Shown: in pieces, positions 59,370-64,000 of the stretch
How positions within the stretch are numbered: the first letter of the stretch is position 1
Layout: each line of letters begins with the position of its first letter
Source of the DNA: Strigamia acuminata
Taxonomy: Eukaryota; Arthropoda; Chilopoda; Geophilomorpha; Linotaeniidae
Assembly (NCBI GenBank): GCA_949358305.1
Contig: OX442317.1
Coordinates: 2,170,001-2,234,000, forward strand
Reading direction: 5' to 3'
Length of the DNA: 64,000 nucleotides
The notes under the pieces: model-generated
Databases searched by the model: none
Seen by the model: the letters and a program-made list of their open reading frames with translations, nothing else
What the model was told of the DNA's origin: nothing
Program-made: the position numbers and the translations under genes

Positions 59370-61869
59370 CGGCCGCTGATTCTCCGTCTTGTTTTCAAAC
59401 AAATTCGTGCTTAAGAAAATTGTAATCTCGGTGATGGATGAATCGAAGCGTCTCCTCTTTTTATTTATTTATTTACTTATTTATCTATTTATTTGTATTT
59501 GTACAAAGCTTGTTTTTTCCTCCCCCATCGTCCTCGTCCCTTTTATTCTTTTATATTCGAGCCGAGACAATCTTTTTCTCTCGTCTCTCTATTCTGAGCA
59601 CCAATCTGGCTCGTTGCTACTCATCCAACTCCCATCTCGTCGTCTCTTTTTGCTCCTTTCCCTCCATCTTGAGGGTGGGGATCGGAGGGTGTGCGTTTGT
59701 CTCGTGCAATTCGATTAAGAGAATGGAAGCCCGTCATTTGATGCTGCTGCCTCTGCCATTTGCCTAATGGATCCTCGGTTTGGAGAGAAGTCATCAGTGG
59801 GGCGGAGAAGAAGGAGAAGGAGAAAACATAAAAAGAGAAGAGAGAGAAAAAAATAAAAAAAAATAAGAGGGTGCACGGATTGGTCTCGTGATATCCAACT
59901 TTATTGTTTTTTATTCAGAGATTTGATAAATACACATCGTTAAGTGACTGGCTGGTGGAGAGAGTTGATTATGTTTACAAATCTCGGATAATATAGGATT
60001 TTTATATTTTTATTTTTTGTAAATAAAATTTGAGATAATTATTTTTTGTTTTTTTAGGTGATCGGTTTGGGATTTTTGATGGGTGTGGCCACTGGAAGAA
60101 GAATTGCGAATTGAATGTGAGTAATTGATACAAGTAACGATGATGGTTTATGAGTAATTTTGGTTTTTAAATAATGTGGAAGCGCCGCATTGGCGGGAGT
60201 TTGAAGTCATTAGCAAATTGTCGTTTTTGCGCGTCTAAGTTATTGTTAATGTGTAGTATAACGCTTTTGTATCGGGTTAGAGATTGGTTTTAGCGTTTTT
60301 TTTAATGGTGTGAAATGGAAAGATTTGTTGAATTGAATTTTTTGCAATTTTTTTTTTATCAAAATCGAGTTCAAAATTGATTTTTTTTTTTGCACTTTTC
60401 AATTGACATTTATATATTTTTTTATTCTAATTTTGGACAATTAATTAAAACCGAGCTTTTCGTATAAAAAAGTCGTATTTATTTTGTAATTTTTTCAATT
60501 TGTGAAATTTCGAGAAATTTGAAATTTTTTGCGCAAATTTTTCGGAACAAAAATTGAATTGATTGTTAATGGCACAATATTTGTTTAAAATGTCGATATA
60601 AATACAAAAGTTTAAAACGATGAGTGTAAACAAGACATTCATCACGAAACGAGCCAATCTTTTAATACATTTGCATATGAGTTTTGCGAATTGCACCCTT
60701 TTACGACCAGCCCGCAATACGAACGTTCGCAGCTTATAATCGAACATTTATTACTCCGCTTACACTGCTTTATGGCGTCAATGCCTCATTCATAACGCGC
60801 ACCAACATCTCAAACACGGCCCCGTTTCACCAAAATCCAGTCTAATATTATTTCTAAATTACAATAACAATAATAACAAATGAATTCACCAAACTTAATG
60901 CAACGACGCTTTTATTTTATACAAAAACGAGTTAACACGCTTTTTTATATCTAAAATTCTATTTAAATACGCGTAAACAAAATTTATTCCGAAATTAGGT
61001 TAAAAAAAAAATGGAGACTTGTTTACAACTATTTAATTTAAAAAAAAAATTAAATTGCGAAAAACCGGTTGTGAAAATCCGATTAAAAAAAAAAAAAAGA
61101 GAAACCGATCAAAATGATCTATTGATGAGTAATCTGATAAGACCCCCTCTTCAATACCCCACCCCGCGTACAATTTAATCCACTTATTACGTAATTAATT
61201 CTCCACAATTATTGCCAAAAATAAAAAATAAAAATAAAAAATTGTATATAAAAATCAAAATCAATTACATCAATGTCATCAAAATCGAAAATGGCACTGG
61301 TTTTGACAACTTCTAACACCACATTTCCTCCAATCACCCCCCACACTTCCACCTCCACATCTAATACGCGCGTCTCACCTCGGCGCTGTCAGCGTTCCCT
61401 GATCCCCTCGGTGGCTTTGGCGCTTTGCTTCTCAAATGGATTCTTGGCTGATGGAGAAGACGCTGCACTCATTCCATTCCATTCCTCTAAAAGGAAAGAG
61501 AGAGAGCGAGATGGGGAAAAAGGGAAAGAAAGAAAGAAAGAGCGAAACCAAATTTCAGTAAATTAAACTCCTTTCATCCATCTTTTTTTTTCCTTCTTTT
61601 CTTTTTTCCAATTCCTCCCGATGGTGTGCCTTTTCAATCTTTTTCCCCCTCCCTTAAAGGATTTTTTTTCCTCTTTAAAAAAAAAAGCAAAAAAAAGGAT
61701 TTTTGAAAGGTATAACGAGTAGGATTCGATTCCAATTAAGCGAAACTGAATAGTGAGGACGCAAAAGAAGACGCCTCGAAGGGGTGAGGTGCATTAAAAC
61801 GTGCACACACATTACACACACACACATGACACACATTACATACTCGTGTCCCTTTTTCTGAGTAAATAA

Positions 61870-62370
61870 TTTGGCTTCACGCTGGCGTTCCCATCCTGAT
61901 CTCTCCATACCCCCTCCCAACCCCCTCCCTGGGTCTCGGGATGCGCGCGTCACTTTCAGCCGCTGCACGTCGGGTGTGTTTGGCGCGGCGCTAATCGCTC
62001 TCGTCGCCGCCCCTCCGCTGAGCCGCGCTTCGACAGTCAGCCAATCGAAGGCAGAGGGCGGCAGTGACATCATCGGCGCGTGCCGCGATCCAGCGAATCG
62101 TGATGTCGGAGAAGGCGTGATGTACGCCGCCTTCTCGCGTACCCCGTAAACCCATCCCCCTTCCCCTGCTAAAAATTAGCTGTGGTTAAGGCCGGGGATC
62201 AGAGCGAAATTGAATCGAAGATCGAAACGCGGACAAAGATTCCACCCCGCGCTCGCTCGCAAACCTGGAGTCGAAAACGGATCGCGCCTTGTCCTCGCCC
62301 ACGTGGGACATGTCTGAAATCCACTGTTCAGCATCTCGCGCTATGCTCGCATCGTCCTCGCTCGCACCAG
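61870..62370 (+). promoter_or_regulatory. GC-rich CpG-dense block with a possible first exon
   Basis: The block is far richer in GC and CpG than its surroundings. At its right edge an ATG at 62,310 opens a frame beginning MSEIHCSASRAML that runs to a good donor (CACCAG|GTAACA, 62,371). This would fit the promoter and first coding exon of a gene running to the right with a long first intron. I do not recognise the peptide. The open frames on the minus strand of the same block probably reflect its composition. Confidence 0.3.
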
Positions 62371-62464
62371 GTAACAAATTAAACATCATTCACCTTTTTC
62401 TTTCTCTTTTCTTTGCATTTACTCTGAAATTCGGAAACAAAACAACAAAAAAGTCGAATTTTTA

Positions 62465-62512
62465 TTTAATTATTTTATTTTATTTTATTTATTTATTTAT
62501 TTATTTATTTAT
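62465..62512. repeat. (ATTTT)n-(ATTT)n microsatellite
   Basis: Pentamer TATTT units change to tetramer TTTA units, about ten units in all. Confidence 0.9.
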
Positions 62513-64000
62513 TGTATGCAGATTGCACATCGGTTTTATTAACAAATGCAAAAAAAAATCTTTTCAAGCGAGGTATATCTGTTGCGTTTTTACGAGTTGC
62601 GTATACCAGCTACGGAAATGTCATGCAAAACAAGTGTTGTTATTGTGTTTGATATGACTTATCGACATGGTCGACTTCCGTGATTGCCAGGTGTTTTGAT
62701 AGTGACTTTTCTATATTATCCATGACACACGTATATATTTACACACTTGACATGTTTCTAAGATATAAACGCAGCATATGCACTCGTTTTTTTGCAAAGC
62801 CTAATTGAAATTCAATTTCTACATTCAGCCACACTACTCTTTCATTCCTCTTAATTAGCATAAAAGGCAGATGAAAAGGGCGGGGGCGTAAACTGGGGCG
62901 TGATGCCACCATCTGCACCCCCTAAAACCAGCAGAGCACACTTGTTTTATATTTGCATACTGGTGCGATCCATCTCATGAGTGGTTTGTGATGAAAATAA
63001 GGGAGTATCGTTGCATTAAGCAAATGGTACCGGGGATCAAGTCTCCCTTTTCATTTTCTATCAAACTCATCCTCTTTTATTCACCTCCTTTTTAAGACTC
63101 GAGGGGCCACTTTATGACTTTGCCCATCCAATTTTTCCTCTCTTTTGTAGGTGTAATTAAAGATCCTGCAAGCGCCACCTGATGCCCTTTAAGGGAGAGG
63201 TGTAAAAAAGAAAGTAAAGCCATTCTTCATTGCCCACATGCGGGCGCACTCTCTTGTGGCCGCCAAAACTCACGTGACAAGCGCAAAACAATACAAACGT
63301 TCAATCATCAATGGACGAATTCACTTAAAAGAATTCAAAGAAGACGATTCAGATTAAGTGACTTGTTTAAGTGGTTTTGTGCGTTGAGGATCGAACGCAG
63401 CGAATGGCGAAATGAAAATAGAGAAACAAAAAAGGAGAATTAAACGGAAATGTAAAATCTTTTCATCTTGTAACTGATCCCCTGATCCTCCACGAGGGGG
63501 AGAAAGGGACGGTACGAAGGGTAGGGTGGGTCAATGTGTCAGGCAAACTGGCACTGGATTAAGGCAATCAAAAGGCGCTTAATCCCCCTATTGGCAAGAG
63601 ATGAAAACAGTGATGGTGGTGGTGCAGAAGTTGAAAAGAAATTGAATATTTTCTTCATTTTGTTTCTAGTTTCGATTTATTTCTAAACAGATGTTGAACA
63701 GTGAGCGTTTGACTGTTCCATCCTTAATACACTTTGGTGGAATTGGTTTAGTTGCTGACCATAGACTCGACCGTGATGCACTGCTTCAAATTCAATTGGC
63801 GGACCCCAATAGAGGAGACGCACGCGCTAGGATTAATCGGCTAACGAATTGGAAATGTCCCATTAATACGCTTAGCCTCTATTCCTGCTAGGGGGCGCGA
63901 TTCGAGGGGTGTGGGGTGGGTCGAGGAAGGTGTGAGGGGTCGTTGGAAGAGATGGAAACGTGTGCGCGTCTCCTTGTTGGCATCAGGTGCGAGCAACTGC

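Larger units (their letters stand above)
57870..64000. other. Mostly non-coding right flank
   Basis: No recognised gene. Overlapping plus frames at 58,162-58,583 have no family resemblance. There is an AAAT repeat at 58,979-59,002, a TTTA-type run at 59,460-59,492, purine-rich GAA runs near 58,655-58,700 and a TATTT/TTTA repeat at 62,465-62,512. A GC-rich block spans about 61,870-62,370. A/T-rich DNA surrounds it. Confidence 0.5.

Overview
The window is nuclear DNA from an animal, most likely an arthropod. All the recognisable genes are split by spliceosomal introns (mostly 55-90 bp), and the best matches are metazoan families. The perilipin is of the arthropod type, and its promoter pairs a TATA box with a TCAGT initiator, the usual arthropod arrangement. 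CpG is not visibly depleted. The species cannot be fixed from sequence alone. A retained CATSPER2 argues for a lineage that still has flagellated sperm and against flies and other groups known to have lost CatSper.

Layout. (1) Bases 1-44,430: no exon could be recognised. The stretch is full of poly-T/poly-A runs, (CT)n/(GA)n tracts, AAATA-type pentamer repeats, G-rich tracts and one 31-bp minisatellite (18,065-18,445). (2) Bases 44,434-57,862: a compact cluster of nine recognisable genes plus one doubtful exon. Minus strand, reading leftwards: IER3IP1 (48.5 kb), CATSPER2 (48.1-46.0 kb) and ARB2A/FAM172A (45.7 kb leftwards, 3' end not found). Plus strand: a C15orf40/UPF0235 homologue, perilipin, RCL1, NR2C2AP and AAGAB. 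Minus strand again: TIPIN, convergent with AAGAB. (3) Bases 57,870-64,000: no recognised gene, but a GC-rich block with a possible first exon near 62.3 kb and a perfect RFX X-box at 59.36 kb.

The genes do not form one pathway. They cover secretory-pathway transport (IER3IP1, AAGAB), lipid storage (perilipin), ribosome biogenesis (RCL1), replication-fork protection (TIPIN), RNA-linked regulation (ARB2A), sperm calcium entry (CATSPER2) and two poorly understood small proteins. Most look like ordinary housekeeping genes under short shared promoters. Three of those promoters (ARB2A, IER3IP1/C15orf40 and RCL1) carry the same composite element: a forkhead-like GTAAACAAA followed at once by a YY1/Pho-like ATGGCRG.

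The best leads are the arthropod CATSPER2 with a reduced voltage sensor, the shared promoter element, three or four alternative perilipin C-termini (one hidden behind a GC-AG intron), and the 44-kb desert that an unfinished ARB2A gene points into through a strong GC splice donor. All gene models were built by hand from splice consensus and remembered family sequences. No database search or transcript evidence was available.
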